Origin: Raffaelea ambrosiae
Lineage: Eukaryota > Ascomycota > Sordariomycetes > Ophiostomatales > Ophiostomataceae
Assembly (NCBI GenBank): GCA_002778195.1
Contig: PCDI01000003.1
Coordinates: 2,315,913 to 2,379,912, forward strand
Length of the DNA: 64,000 nt
Direction: 5' to 3'
Position 1 is the first letter of the stretch, and the number at the start of each line of letters is the position of its first letter. The notes beneath the pieces were generated by a model. The model had not been told where the DNA came from and ran no database searches. It saw only the letters and a program-made list of their open reading frames with translations. The position numbers and the translations under genes are program-made. Shown here in pieces: positions 33,896 through 44,377 of the stretch.

Positions 33896-36854
33896 ATGGC
33901 CGGCTCTGAAGAGCGGTCGCCTCTTCTTTCATCTGGGCACAGCCCTGAGCCCTCGATCTCAGCTGTTCCCACCACCTCGGAGACCACGCCCCTTCTCTCC
34001 AGCGCTGGGAGCGGCGCCTCTGCGCAGTCCTACGACGGTCCACCGGACCATGGCGACGGAAACGAAAATGGCGAAATCGCATCACCCGAAAGCGCCGGCT
34101 TATCTGCCCGGGCTGCCAAGCGCAGGAGCCGGCGATGGCCGTCCATAATCGCCATGATGCTGCTCGCGCTCTTGTCCATCGGCATCATCGTGCTGGCTTA
34201 CGTGGTGCCTGATGCGGTCGAGGCGTATGCCAAGGAGGGCGCCGTGGTGGAGCCGACCAACCTGTCGCTTGAGTCGATCACAACCGACGGTGTCCGCGCG
34301 CGGATCCAGGCCAACTTTCGTCTGGACGCAACACGGGTCAAGAACGAACACAACCGTCGCATCGGCCGCCTGGCCACGTCCATCGTGCGCAAGCTCGGCA
34401 CTGAGACCACCAATGTCGACGTGTACCTGCCCGAGTATGGCAACGTTCGCCTTGGCTCGGCCGTCATCCCACCACTCGTCATCAGCCTGGTCGATGGCCA
34501 GTCCACGTCCATAGACTTTGTGGCCGACCTGGCGCCTGGCGATGCCGAGGGCATTCGCACCATTGCCAACCAGTGGCTGGAGGGCCGCCTCGACCTCCTG
34601 CGCGTGCAGGCTATGGCAGACATCCAGCTGAAGACGGGCTTCATTCCTCTGGGCACGCACACTGTGTCCGAGGCTCTTGTTTTTGAAGGTCAATACATCT
34701 ACCGTTCCTTTGCTTCGCTTTACTTTGGGGAGAAGTCTATTGTGTAATTCCAGCGGGGGGCGAAAGAGAGAGAGCATCGTGCCCGGAAATGAATAATGAA
34801 GAAAGAAATGGAGACGGAGAACAAGAAGAATGAAAAGAGACGCACTTCCCACATATTCACATGCACCGAACCCCTATGGAGTTGTCGAGTTCACCACAAA
34901 ATACATGTTAGCTGACTGACCCGTTTGCAGCCAAGGGCATCCCAGAGCTGCCCGCCTACAACATCGACCGTATCAACTTCGAAGAGGTTGACATCCCGGG
35001 AGTCGACACCAAGGCCATGGCTGCCGAAGTGTCGGTGTCGGCCTTCAACACGTTCCCCTTCCAGTTGGACGTGCCGCCTCTCGGATTCGAGATTCTCGTC
35101 CCGAACTGCGACCCGCAGCAGGACTACATCCTGGTTGCTGACGCCCTGACTAGCCCTATCGCCATACGACCGGAATCGCTCATCACCGTCGAGGTTAACG
35201 GCACCGTACGTGAGCTTCCCGAATCTTTGACGGCTCTGTGCCCCGACTCCGAGTCTTCGCCGCTGGATCTCCTCCTGAGGCAGTACATGAGCGGCGACGC
35301 GGCAACGGTCTTTGTCCGTGGCAAAAAGCAGCATTCCGACGATACGCCTGACTGGGTCAGCGACATTCTATCTAGTGTCACTGTTCCTGTTCCATTCCCC
35401 GGTCGCACGTTCGACAACCTGATTCGCAACTTCTCGCTGACTGATGTCCACTTCACTCTGCCCGATCCCCTGGCCGAGCCCGACGATCCGGCTTCCAACC
35501 CGACCGTATCTGGGACGATCCTTGTCACCGCCGCCTTGCCGTCCGAGATGAACTTTGCCATTAACGTCACCAAAGTTCGCGCGAGCGCAGACGTCTTCTA
35601 CCATGGAGACAAGCTGGGCGAGCTTGATCTGCACAAGTGGCAGGCCGCTAATTCGACCAGACACCCGGCCTCAAGAGACAGCGAGGCTACCCTGACCATC
35701 CAGTCTCGCATCAACGAAGCGCCACTTAACGTGACCGATGGTGATATTCTCACAGAAGTCATCCAGAAGCTCCTCTTTGGCGGCGGTGAAGTTGAACTGG
35801 ACATCGACGCTCTTGTCGACATCCGCATCGACACTGTCCTGGGCAAGCTCGCGCTAAAAGATGTTCCGGCCGCCGGGAAGATCCCCGTAAATCGTCCGTA
35901 CTAGGTTCTTTATTATTTACAACTTGTTAGTGTCCGTTGCGCGGTGATGCATCTGGCAAGGCACTTACTGACCGGCACGCTGCAGCGCTCCCGGGGGACA
36001 CACTCGAGAGCTTGGCCCCGCAAGTCGGAGGCATTGAGATATTAGACACCACACCATCCTCCATTACTCTCGAAGCACTTGTCAACATCACGAACCCCAC
36101 CGAATACACGGCATACATTCCCTTTATCAGCATCCACGTGCTCTGCAACGACTCGCTTATTGGGGTCGCTAGAGCCAAGAACCTCAACGTCACCGCAGGC
36201 AACAACACAAACATCATTGTCGGTGCGACATGGAGCCCGTCTACGGGCGGCAACGCGGGCAAGGAAATTGGTCGGGACCTGCTCTCCGGTTATATCTCCG
36301 GCCTCAACACGAGCTTCATCGTCAAGGCGTACCACGGAAGTATTCCTGGTCAACCTATACTGAGCGAGGCTCTGTCCAAGCTCAACTTTACCATCAAAGC
36401 CCCAAAGCTGCGGCTGCCAGGAACCGACAAAGATGGTGGCGACGATGACGATGGCGGTGATGGCGACGACGGCGACAAACCGAGCGACATGGGTTTCATA
36501 CGTGATGCCACTTTTCATGTCTTCTCGTCCACGGCCTCGTTTGTCCTCGCCTCACCCCTGACAAAAAATACGCTGTACGTTGAAAAAATCAACGCCACCG
36601 CGTTTTATAACCACACGGAGCCTGTGGGGACAATTATTTCGGACACAGCCTTTCCCGCTACTCCCGGGCTGTCATCTACACCAAAGCTGCCTGTGGAGTG
36701 GTCACCAGACTCTGTTGGGTTCGATAAGCTCCGCAAAGCCCTCGGCGGTGACCTCAAGCTGGACGCACGAGCCGATGTTACTGTGCGACTCGGTGCCTGG
36801 CGGGAAAATATCTGGTACGTAGGCCAAGGAATCGGTGCACATATTCGCATGTAA
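33896..36854 (+). CDS. DUF3712 single-pass membrane protein, probably vacuolar (Tag1-like)
   Basis: Exons 33896-34688, 34931-35893 and 35986-36854 give 874 residues. The cytosolic N-terminus has two acidic dileucine motifs (ERSPLL, residues 6-11; ETTPLL, 29-34), the pattern that sorts proteins to the vacuole through AP-3. One transmembrane segment lies at about 82-104 after a basic KRRSRRW. The large luminal part holds repeated beta-rich DUF3712-type modules (IPPLVISLVDGQSTSIDFVA; INVTKVRASADVFY; ALVNITNPTEY) and many N-glycosylation sites. Similar fungal proteins are often annotated as pre-rRNA processing; yeast Tag1, a vacuolar protein in autophagy termination, is a possible relative. Both donors are weak (GTCAAT, GTCCGT) but give the expected joints FEAKGIPELP and VNPLPGD. 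An alternative second intron uses GTAAAT at 35887 with an acceptor before 35962. Confidence 0.82.
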
Positions 36855-37521
36855 TACAAGGGTTGGTTATTGTTTGGCTTGTGCTGGCACTGGTGTTTCA
36901 TGGAGTAACTAAGGAAGGAACTTGGATTTCGGGCTGGGTCTTTGGATTGGGATGGGGAATTACGAAATATGCATTTTTAAAACAAGAGAAACTAGGCGCA
37001 ATGGTGTTCGCTTTTGATGAGCAAGGCTGCTACGTGTCAGCGAGAATGGGTTTCACTGTAGAAATAGAATCATAGTGCTTTTTTCGACTTTCATATGGTC
37101 TACATTTGCAAACCACAGAATTCAGATTGCCAAGCAGCAACGACATTGTATCTACCTGCCCACCCATGTACGGACCAGTAACAACAACAGTTGTGGGAAA
37201 TTTCGTTTGTTTTTCTTTTGGTACTTTTTTTTGTTGTATTCTCTCCTTTTTTGGTTATAAGGCATCTCTACCTTCCTCCCACACATGATATAAAAAAGAA
37301 GAAAAAAAATAACCCGTGTAGCGAGCCCACCCCCTTAGCAGAGCAAAAAACTAAGAACTCCCAAATCGGCTTTTTTTTCCCGTTCCGTTGTTTTCAATAC
37401 TACATGTCGGCGCCGTTACAAAAGATGTAGTTGTAATAGGGTCTGGACATAACTGAAGTTCGGTTTTGTGTGTCCACGGTGTTGTATCCGTCTCAAAAGG
37501 CTAAGAAAATAAAAAGACAAT
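36855..37521. other. Convergent 3' region between the DUF3712 gene and RPS10
   Basis: Both 3' ends. A T/G-rich patch at 37200-37260, the ATAAAAAAGAAGAAAAAAAATAA stretch near 37290 and AATAAAAAG at 37507 (near the RPS10 stop) are candidate poly(A) sequences. No gene seen. Confidence 0.45.
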
Positions 37522-38423
37522 TTAAGACGGGGGAGCACCACGGCCACGGCCGAAACCGCCGCGGAACTGAGGAGCAAACTCGCCGGGGGCACCGCCCTCC
37601 TTGCCCTCGCCAGCATCACGTCTCCGGTAGCCGCCCTCGCGGTCACCCCGGTCGCCACGGCCACGGCCGCCGAATGGCCGCCGCTCGCCACGCTCCTCGC
37701 CCATCATGCCACGAGGAGGGGCATGCGACCGCTGCTGCTTGATGTGGGTGGCCGGCACAATCTCGGCCGGCAGGTGGAGCCACTCGCGGAGGTAGTCAAG
37801 GCCCTGTTCTCTTTGTTAGTGATCGTGCATTCTGTTTTCTTTCTTCCGAGACCGTTCATAGAAACATCGAAAGATCTGGTCGATTTTCGTCCTCGTTCTT
37901 CTTCCTCTCTTCTTCTGCGCTTGTCTTTCCGGCCTCGCCTCCTTCTTGGCTCGTCGTCTTGGATGGGAAAATTTATATCGTACCTCCGGAGTCAGCGTGT
38001 AGTAGTACCATTGCCAGGAGAACTGGGTCTTGACGAAACCCTTCGAGGTCAGAGACTGGCAAGCCTATTCCACCGTTCTGTCAGCACAATAGTCCATCAC
38101 GCGAGACAACGCCGCAATCTGCAATTCCATCTCGTCGTCTCGGTCGATCCCGGGGGGGCTGTCCAACCTTGATCACATAGAGGTTCTTGGTGTCAATCTC
38201 CGGGTGGGGGATCTCGTAGCTGCAAGAAAAAAATAACGTCAGTGCCCGGATGGTATTGGAAGAAGTATCGTCTGCAATAATTCGAGATCGATTGGCGTGG
38301 TTTGACGAGAAAACCTGGTCAGTTCCTGGGCGTGGAGCAAACGTACTTCTTGGGAGCAACGAGAACGCCCTCACGGAAGAGAGACTCGTGGATCTTCTTG
38401 CGGTCGGCCTTCGGAATCAACAT
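37522..38423 (-). CDS. RPS10: 40S ribosomal protein eS10
   Basis: Exons 38423-38347, 38219-38168, 38064-37984 and 37803-37522 give 163 residues. The winged-helix protein starts MLIPKADRKKIHESLFREG, continues YEIPHPEIDTKNLYVIK, then SLTSKGFVKTQFSWQWYYYT and LDYLREWLHLPAEIVPATH, all hallmark eS10 blocks. The tail is Arg/Gly-rich (GGFGRGRGAPPS), as in metazoan and filamentous fungal eS10. It sits at the beak of the small ribosomal subunit near the mRNA entry. Three introns in a short gene, all with CTAAC or CTGAC branch sites, are usual for ribosomal protein genes of this group. Divergent from SDE2. Confidence 0.96.
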
Positions 38424-38861
38424 CTTGAATGTACCGGTCGTGCGGGATGATTCTATGTGGTGATGTGGTTCTGGAAAGAGAGTCCGGAGTGCAGGAGAAG
38501 CAGGCAAAAAAAAATCAGTAAAGACTTGGGAACGACTAACGCACAAAGAGTTGGTATTGGTAGGTCAAAAGTTCCATAATTTTTTTGTGAAATTCACTTG
38601 GTGCACGGACCAGTAGGGCTTGCCAAAAAGCCACGCCCCTCCACCCCTCAGTACTAATGTACACGTGACTGATATTGGTGACTAATGACGTGAGCCACAT
38701 TCTCGAGCCACACAGTGTGGCACCCTTAATTGCGATATCAAACACCCCAAATCTGTGATGCCTTGCAGCCTGCAATATTGATGGGGCAAAAAAAGCAGCG
38801 ACCGGCAAAAACAAACAAACTAGCTTTCCTCAAACACACCTTCTCACCCCACCCAGCCAGC
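38424..38861. promoter_or_regulatory. Divergent promoter shared by RPS10 and SDE2
   Basis: 438 bp between the two start codons, short enough that both genes must share it. No clear TATA box; no gene seen. An in-frame upstream ATG before SDE2 (38781) would add 27 residues before a ubiquitin fold that normally begins at the mature start. Confidence 0.5.
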
Positions 38862-39773
38862 ATGGATGAGAGCATTGTCAACGTGCTTGTCACCGGCCTT
38901 CCCGGTGAGGGCCAACCATCTACCTACACGCTGCCGGTCCCGTTCTCCACCACCGTTACCGAGCTGTGGGACGACCTCTACGACCGCCTGCCGGCCGGCA
39001 TCCAAGATAGACGCCTCATCCTCACCACCCTCTCTAATCGGCAACTACCGAGTGAATCGCTGAGTGAGGTCCGGGACCTTCTGTCATCTGTGCAGGATGA
39101 CTTCCTATCGCTCCGTCTTTCCATCCCCGTCCTCGGCGGCAAGGGTGGTTTCGGCTCCCAGCTCCGCGCCGCCGGTGGCCGTATGTCCTCCAAGCGCAAG
39201 AAGAACAACCAGGGCGAAGACAATGGCTCGAGCCGCAATCTTGATGGCCGCCGCCTCCGTACCGTTACCGAGGCCAAGGCCCTCGCCGAGTACCTTGCTA
39301 TCAAGCCCGAAATGGAACGCAAAGAGAAGGAGCAGCGCCGCAAGCGCTGGGAGCAGATCATTGAAATGGCCGAGAAGAAGGAGGACGAGATTCAGCGCGG
39401 CTCTACAGGTCGTCTAGACGGCCGCTGGGTCGAGGACAAGGACGAAGCCAGTGAGCGCACACGGTTGGCCGTGCAGGCGGCGATGATGAAGCAACTGGGT
39501 ACGTCCAACGGGTCGCACACATCGGCGGATGTTGGTGGTAGCAGCAGCAGCAGCGCCGGCAACAGCGAAAATGAAGAGGACGAAGAAGAGGGCAGCAGCA
39601 GTGATGCTGTGTCACCGGCACCCGAGGCCGCAGCCGCAGCGACATCAGCACCGAAGCCAGCGGCGGCTGCAGACGCCAAGGGCAAGGGCAAAGCCTCAAG
39701 CAAGCCGTTCTTTGCCTTTGACGAGGACGACGAGTTTATGAGCTCCGACGACGAGAGCGAGGGCGAGAAATAG
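38862..39773 (+). CDS. SDE2: Splicing regulator Sde2 with cleavable ubiquitin-like N-terminus
   Basis: Single exon, 303 residues. The N-terminal ubiquitin-like fold (MDESIVNVLVTGLPG onward) ends in the processing motif GGKGG at residues 92-96, followed by FGSQLRAAGGRMSSKRK. Known for the family: a deubiquitinase cleaves after the Gly-Gly, releasing a C-terminal part that begins with Lys, joins the spliceosome and promotes excision of selected introns; in humans Sde2 also acts in replication stress. A long charged helix (EMERKEKEQRRKRWEQII) and an acidic Ser/Glu/Ala tail ending MSSDDESEGEK follow. The ATG at 38862 is preferred because it places the fold at the N-terminus. Confidence 0.93.
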   Translation: MDESIVNVLVTGLPGEGQPSTYTLPVPFSTTVTELWDDLYDRLPAGIQDRRLILTTLSNRQLPSESLSEVRDLLSSVQDDFLSLRLSIPVLGGKGGFGSQLRAAGGRMSSKRKKNNQGEDNGSSRNLDGRRLRTVTEAKALAEYLAIKPEMERKEKEQRRKRWEQIIEMAEKKEDEIQRGSTGRLDGRWVEDKDEASERTRLAVQAAMMKQLGTSNGSHTSADVGGSSSSSAGNSENEEDEEEGSSSDAVSPAPEAAAAATSAPKPAAAADAKGKGKASSKPFFAFDEDDEFMSSDDESEGEK

Positions 39774-40151
39774 AGCGGGCTGTGCAGCCATGAAGTTCTT
39801 TTGGATTCTATTCTTGTGTTGGTCACTGGTTTGTTATACGGGATATCCTTGGCGGGCTGGCGTTGATTATGGACTTTTCTATCGCATTTCCTCATAGCAG
39901 CATTTCAATATATGTATCTTAGTTAGCTCCCCCCATAAAATGTAAGTTTTCATGGCAGTCTTTGTTTCCTCTTGGTAAACACCAGATGCGTCCTGGTTTA
40001 CTAGTTACCTCGCATCAACGCATTACAACTAGAGCATCAACTGGCGTTTTGATATTTCTAACTTTGCTTCACTTTGTACACATCAAATGCCCAAAATCCC
40101 GTTGATCAATCATCAGCACAGACTCCCCCAAGATGGCAAAATTACACACGT
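39774..40151. other. Convergent 3' region between SDE2 and COX12
   Basis: AT-rich 3' untranslated sequence of both genes (CAATATATGTATCTTAGTTAG near 39905). No gene seen. Confidence 0.5.
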
Positions 40152-41011
40152 CTATTCCAGGCGGGCCGGGAAGTTGCCGGCCTCCCGCTGATCATCCCAA
40201 CGCTTGTACTATAGAAAGGTTAGCAGGAATGCTTTAAAAATTGCCAATCAGGGCTGTCGCTGCTCCGTTAGATTGCCGCATCCTCGGACAGAAACTTACC
40301 CAAGCGCTGGGGCACAGAGACCGGTAGGCAAGCCAGAACTGCAGGAGAGGGTAATCAGTCAGCAAATCAGGCCATTCCATAACCGGGACCGGACCATCAC
40401 AGCCGGCACACGGACACCCGAGTCACCGGGGCAGCCGGAGGAAGAAGAAACGCACCTGGCGGCAGGGAGCAAAGTCCTCGCCCTTGGCCAGAATGCACTT
40501 GTGGTAGTCGACGTAGTTCTGCCAGCAGTGCTTGGTCTGGTTCGTGTTGGGGAACCGGGCGTCGACACCTGCCAAAGAACAAGAGATATTGTTAGTCCAG
40601 ACCGTCTCCTCCAGGGAAGTAAGGCGAGCAACAGAGAGCAGGGTCAGGGTCGCCGATTCGGCGACGCAACCATGCGGTCTCCTGGTCTCCCGTCTGCGGC
40701 TGTGTTGTGTGGTTCGGTTTTCGGGGTTCACGAGGCTCGTCGAAACGGATGGAAATAAAATATTGAGTCGGACAGCGGCAGACGGGTTCGCATCGTAGTA
40801 GGAAAAAGAGGTTCAGAGAGGAATCAAAGGGTGTTTCATACCAGCTGTGAAGCATTCACGGGTTAGCCAGGGGATGTCATACGATGGTTTGGGGGAGAGG
40901 GGGGACGTGGTTTTTTTTGGTCGCCAATTTTTCGCAGTGTCAAATGCCGGATGAGGAAAACGTACCGGTGACGAACTTGAAGGGCTTGGTCTCGCGCTCG
41001 TCGTCAGACAT
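40152..41011 (-). CDS. COX12: Cytochrome c oxidase subunit VIb (Cox12), candidate 3-nt microexon
   Basis: Exons 41011-40966, 40844-40842, 40568-40456, 40338-40300 and 40208-40152 give 85 residues. The protein is MSDDERETKPFKFVT then AGVDARFPNTNQTKHC and so on, with Cys31-x9-Cys41 and Cys52-x10-Cys63, the paired-cysteine helices of subunit 6b imported by Mia40 into the intermembrane space, where it bridges oxidase dimers. The 3-nt exon CTG is bounded by CACAG and GTATGA, with CTAAC 17 nt upstream of the acceptor; it gives FVTAGVDARF. Skipping it leaves a 397-nt intron and FVTGVDARF, also in frame. Divergent from a gene for another small mitochondrial protein. Confidence 0.92.
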
Positions 41012-41621
41012 GTTGAAAAATTGCAGAAGAGTCAATTGGGGGGCGGTAGGTTTAGACTGGGCGGTGATGGTGGTGGTGGGAGGCGGTGGTGAAATATATC
41101 GCGGAAACGGGGGAGGAGCGAGAGTGAGCTGTTGTTTGGTGAGGGCAATGCGAGCTTGGGATTAGGACCCGTGCAATTCGTTCGTTCGGAACAAAGGCAA
41201 TGGGGCGGCGGGCGCTGCTCGGCGGGTGAATAAGGGAGATAGCGCTTGTGGCCTGGTTTTTCAGGCTTGTTTTCGTCGCGTGGCATGATTTGCTGCATTT
41301 TCGCATTTTATTTTGCCATTTGTTTAATTCGCAGGCTCCAGCAGCGCCATGGCCGACCAACCGAATCGCGCGAAAAGAGGGAAGGCCTAACCGACTGGTC
41401 CTCGCTCCCAGTGGAAGGTGACCGTCCCGCCCTAAGACTTTGCCTGACAACTGCGTTTCTCTGCTTTCTCTCGCCCCAAAAGGTGACCTCACGTCTTTTT
41501 GGCCTTCTGCTTCTCCTCCCCCCCCAATTATTCAACACCCCCCTTGGCTTGCCACCACCTCTTTCTGCGCAACACCCTCTCCTCTCTGTCCTTCGCCCAT
41601 CGTCGACGACAGCCATTCATA
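41012..41621. promoter_or_regulatory. Divergent promoter shared by COX12 and the MLRQ-like gene
   Basis: 610 bp between two nuclear genes for small mitochondrial inner-membrane or intermembrane proteins. ATTGG at 41035-41039 and CCAAT at 41524-41528 are possible HAP-complex sites, one near each gene. The middle is purine/pyrimidine-skewed without a reading frame of interest. Confidence 0.5.
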
Positions 41622-42352
41622 ATGTATGCCACTCGGGCTCTCCGTGCCTTCCGGCCGACTCCCCGCATGATGCGGGCCGTCCCTGTACGTGTGCTGTAAT
41701 TTTTTTTTCTCACCTGCTCCCGGGTTCCGGTGCTGGTCGTTTTCGGCCATCCACCCATTGGCTCCCGCCGCTCGGTCATCCCGCGAAACGAAGGAACGAC
41801 TGTGAAAGCTAACCATGTATGCGCATATAGAATGAGGGTGCCAGTACGTATTTTCCCTGTCCTGCTGTTGCTTGAGAAGATGAGGACGACGATATCTTCA
41901 GATGGTTGCTGCCGAGCTTCATCCTTGGGTCCACTACCGAAGGAGAGGACGCACGAAAACCATTCGAGAGCCAACGAGAACTGACCAATTGCTTTCCCAC
42001 CAAACAGAGCCATCATTGCTCACCCGCCTGCGCAAGGTCCCGGCCGAGCTGCTTCCTCTGGGTGCGTTGCTCCCAACCCCATCCCCGATCCAGGGTTCCG
42101 TTTCGTCGCGCGTTGTGAGGGAAATAGGATGAAACGTAGTTCTTTGACTAACATGCGCGATCCCATCTGTCTCTAGGCGTCGTCGTTGCCTTTGCCCTGA
42201 CTGCCGCTACCTACTCCAGCATGCGCCATTTCCTTGTCGACAAGAACATTCGGCTCAAGCGCCGGAACGCTGCCGCCGAGAACGCCGCTGCCGGACACCA
42301 CGCCGAGGGCGCCCACGCGGAGGAGGCCCCGGCCGAGGCGGCGAAGGAGTAA
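41622..42352 (+). CDS. Small mitochondrial inner-membrane protein, MLRQ/NDUFA4-like, with 13-nt microexon
   Basis: Exons 41622-41684, 41831-41843, 42008-42061 and 42177-42352 give 101 residues. The N-terminus (MYATRALRAFRPTPRMMRAV) is an Arg-rich import signal. VPAELLPLGVVVAFALTAAT is a single membrane helix, followed by YSSMRHFLVDKNIRLKRRN and an Ala/His/Glu tail. The IPLG-helix-DKxxRLKR layout resembles fungal MLRQ/NDUFA4 or B12D proteins of the respiratory chain. Joining exon 1 straight to exon 3 breaks the frame; the 13-nt exon AATGAGGGTGCCA, between CTAAC...ATAG and GTACGT, restores it. The family name is moderate in confidence; mitochondrial membrane location is well supported. Confidence 0.75.
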
Positions 42353-42995
42353 ATTGACACAACGATGCGGATACGACGCAGAGGACAACTGCTGCTGTTG
42401 TTGGCTTGAGACGGATATACGGATGGAGAGAGAGCAGGGGAGCAGAGGCCGTCTTTCGGACGGGCTGTTATTAGACGGAGGAAGGAGGAGGCTGTGAAGG
42501 CGAGGAAAGAAGGCGGGCATGCGGTGTTTGCAGGATGCAGGATGCACAAGTACGCCAATCGACGCGGATGCGGAAGGCGGAACTACAGAATGCGGAACGA
42601 AATACACGCAGAAACCCCAGGTAGAGCCTTTTGGTTGTTTGAGTACACAATGCATCGAATGAAATAAAGATCTGTGCGCCTGCTGTCTTCCTTTCCCACC
42701 TGACGAGCCTGTACAAAATGAAAGGGTGGGGAAGCAGCAGGGCACATTAATGCGTGTTGTAATATCCAGACATGTGCTGCGTGCGTGGAGAGCAAATATG
42801 TGAAGCCGTGATATAAGAGAAATCAGAGAAATCAGAGAACGAAGAACTGTTGGAAGATGCAGGGCCCAATAAGCACAACCCCATTGGAAAGCTACAAGAA
42901 CACGTGGTCTGATATTCATTATTTTGCTATAGTACACACAACACCCCAATTCCCATGAGCAATGACAGTTAGTGAGGATCCTCGCACCTTTACCC
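42353..42995. other. Convergent 3' region between the MLRQ-like gene and the RRM gene
   Basis: 3' ends of both genes; the GAATGAAATAAAG stretch at 42657 is a candidate poly(A) region on the plus strand. No gene seen. Confidence 0.45.
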
Positions 42996-43562
42996 TCATT
43001 CTGGCCGCGGTCCGGCAACGTCCAATCCTTCCAGACCCTGCATCGGGTCGGGTGCCGGGCCGTCTACTGCGTCGGCAGGGCCCTCTGCGGCTAGTCTGTC
43101 CTCCTCACTGACAGCATTCTGTTCCAGCCATCCTTCCTGCAGGGCAATTAGCAGCTGGGGGGAAAAACGCGTAGTGTCTGATGGTCGCTTGCGGGATCTT
43201 ACCTGCTTCCATAGAGCTGTCCTGCTGCCGAGGCCTTCGTTGGTGCTCTTTGGGGCCTTTGCCGGCGTGACCTTGATGATGCGGCCAAAGAACTCGGACT
43301 TATCCATGTTGTCAATGGCCTCCTTGGCGTCGTCGACGTCTTCATACTCGACGTACGCAAAGCCGCGGTGAGTAGAGCTTGTGCGGGCCTCGTCCGCGTC
43401 TTCGCCGTCCGGCTTGCCCTTCGGTGGCCGGTCGTTCTTAGGGAGCGTCACATCGGCAATGTCACCAAAGGGCAGGAAGGCATCGAGAACGCCAGCTGAG
43501 GTGACCTGGGGGGCGAGCCCGCCCACGTAGACAGTGGCCTTCCAGCGTGCGGTGTCTGTCAT
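42996..43562 (-). CDS. RRM protein resembling the RNA-binding half of cyclophilin E
   Basis: Exons 43562-43203 and 43136-42996 give 166 residues. One RRM spans about residues 9-100, with RNP2 VYVGGL and RNP1 RGFAYVEY. The segment after it (SEFFGRIIKVTPAKAPKS, then NEGLGSRTALWKQ, EGWLEQNAV and SEEDRLAAEG) follows the pattern of fungal proteins related to the N-terminal half of cyclophilin E, a spliceosome component, but no cyclophilin domain is present. The intron lies between KQ and EGWL with a GTAAGA donor and CTGCAG acceptor; reading through it keeps the frame open, so intron retention would insert 22 residues. RNA binding is expected; the target is unknown. Divergent from SEC31. Confidence 0.85.
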   Translation of the reverse strand: MTDTARWKATVYVGGLAPQVTSAGVLDAFLPFGDIADVTLPKNDRPPKGKPDGEDADEARTSSTHRGFAYVEYEDVDDAKEAIDNMDKSEFFGRIIKVTPAKAPKSTNEGLGSRTALWKQVRSRKRPSDTTRFSPQLLIALQEGWLEQNAVSEEDRLAAEGPADAVDGPAPDPMQGLEGLDVAGPRPE

Positions 43563-44377
43563 GGCAGGTCCGGATTGGGATGTGTGTGCGTGTTGGGTGT
43601 ATTTTTTCTCTAGTGATTGATATTGGCTGTCCCAGGCCTGAGAGGCGACAGCACCCTTGATATTAAGGGCAGCTTCTGAGGGACACAGCCATGCAAAGTG
43701 CGCCGAGGAGTGTCAGCGACTGTCGATAACAGTTGCTGTGTGAATCGCCCGTGTGAACTGTAGTTAGTTCGCTGTGAAAGCCTAGGGTGATGAGATTGAT
43801 GTAAGATGCATGCATGTAGAAAAAGCTATTGCTCGGCCATGTCGATATTGCTCAAAAGGGTGTATGTACAATATTGCTCTAACGGTTGGGCTGGCTCTGC
43901 GGGGCAATCGCGCGCAAATCGAGTCCTTGGGGGGCGGGCGTCATCACGTGAAACCCCTATGTCTCTCCCTGCATGCCACCTTGGGGTTGCGCACAGGACA
44001 GGTCAACCAGTTTCTCAGACCTCCCCCCCCTAACCTAGTCGATACCGGCGCCCGCCAGCGTTGTAAAAAAAGGACACACCTTCTCTTCCTACTATTTTCA
44101 GATGGGAGGCCTGGCTTGGACTCTATCTGCGCAATTGCCATCGTGACGGGCGGTTTCTTCTTTCCTTTTCTGACGGGGCAGGCAGCGTAGCTTCCTTTTT
44201 GGGGTTTTGGGCTGTCCTGCTAGGAAGGAGCTTCCCACCTTTTGTCCCCTTTTTCCTTTTTCCCTTTTCGCGTTTTTTTTGTTTCGTTTCTTTGCTGTCC
44301 TTTCGCATTACGGCTCCCTTTCTGCCCAAGCATCTTCTACCTACGCCTTGCGCACCTCTCCTCACTCCCGCCTCAAC
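43563..44377. promoter_or_regulatory. Divergent promoter region of the RRM gene and SEC31
   Basis: 815 bp. A C run (44022-44029) and a T-rich leader-like patch (44240-44290) precede SEC31. No gene seen. Confidence 0.5.

Noticed and set aside
38781..38861. Upstream in-frame ATG of SDE2
   Set aside because: It adds a basic extension before the ubiquitin-like fold, which in the family starts at or near the initiator Met.
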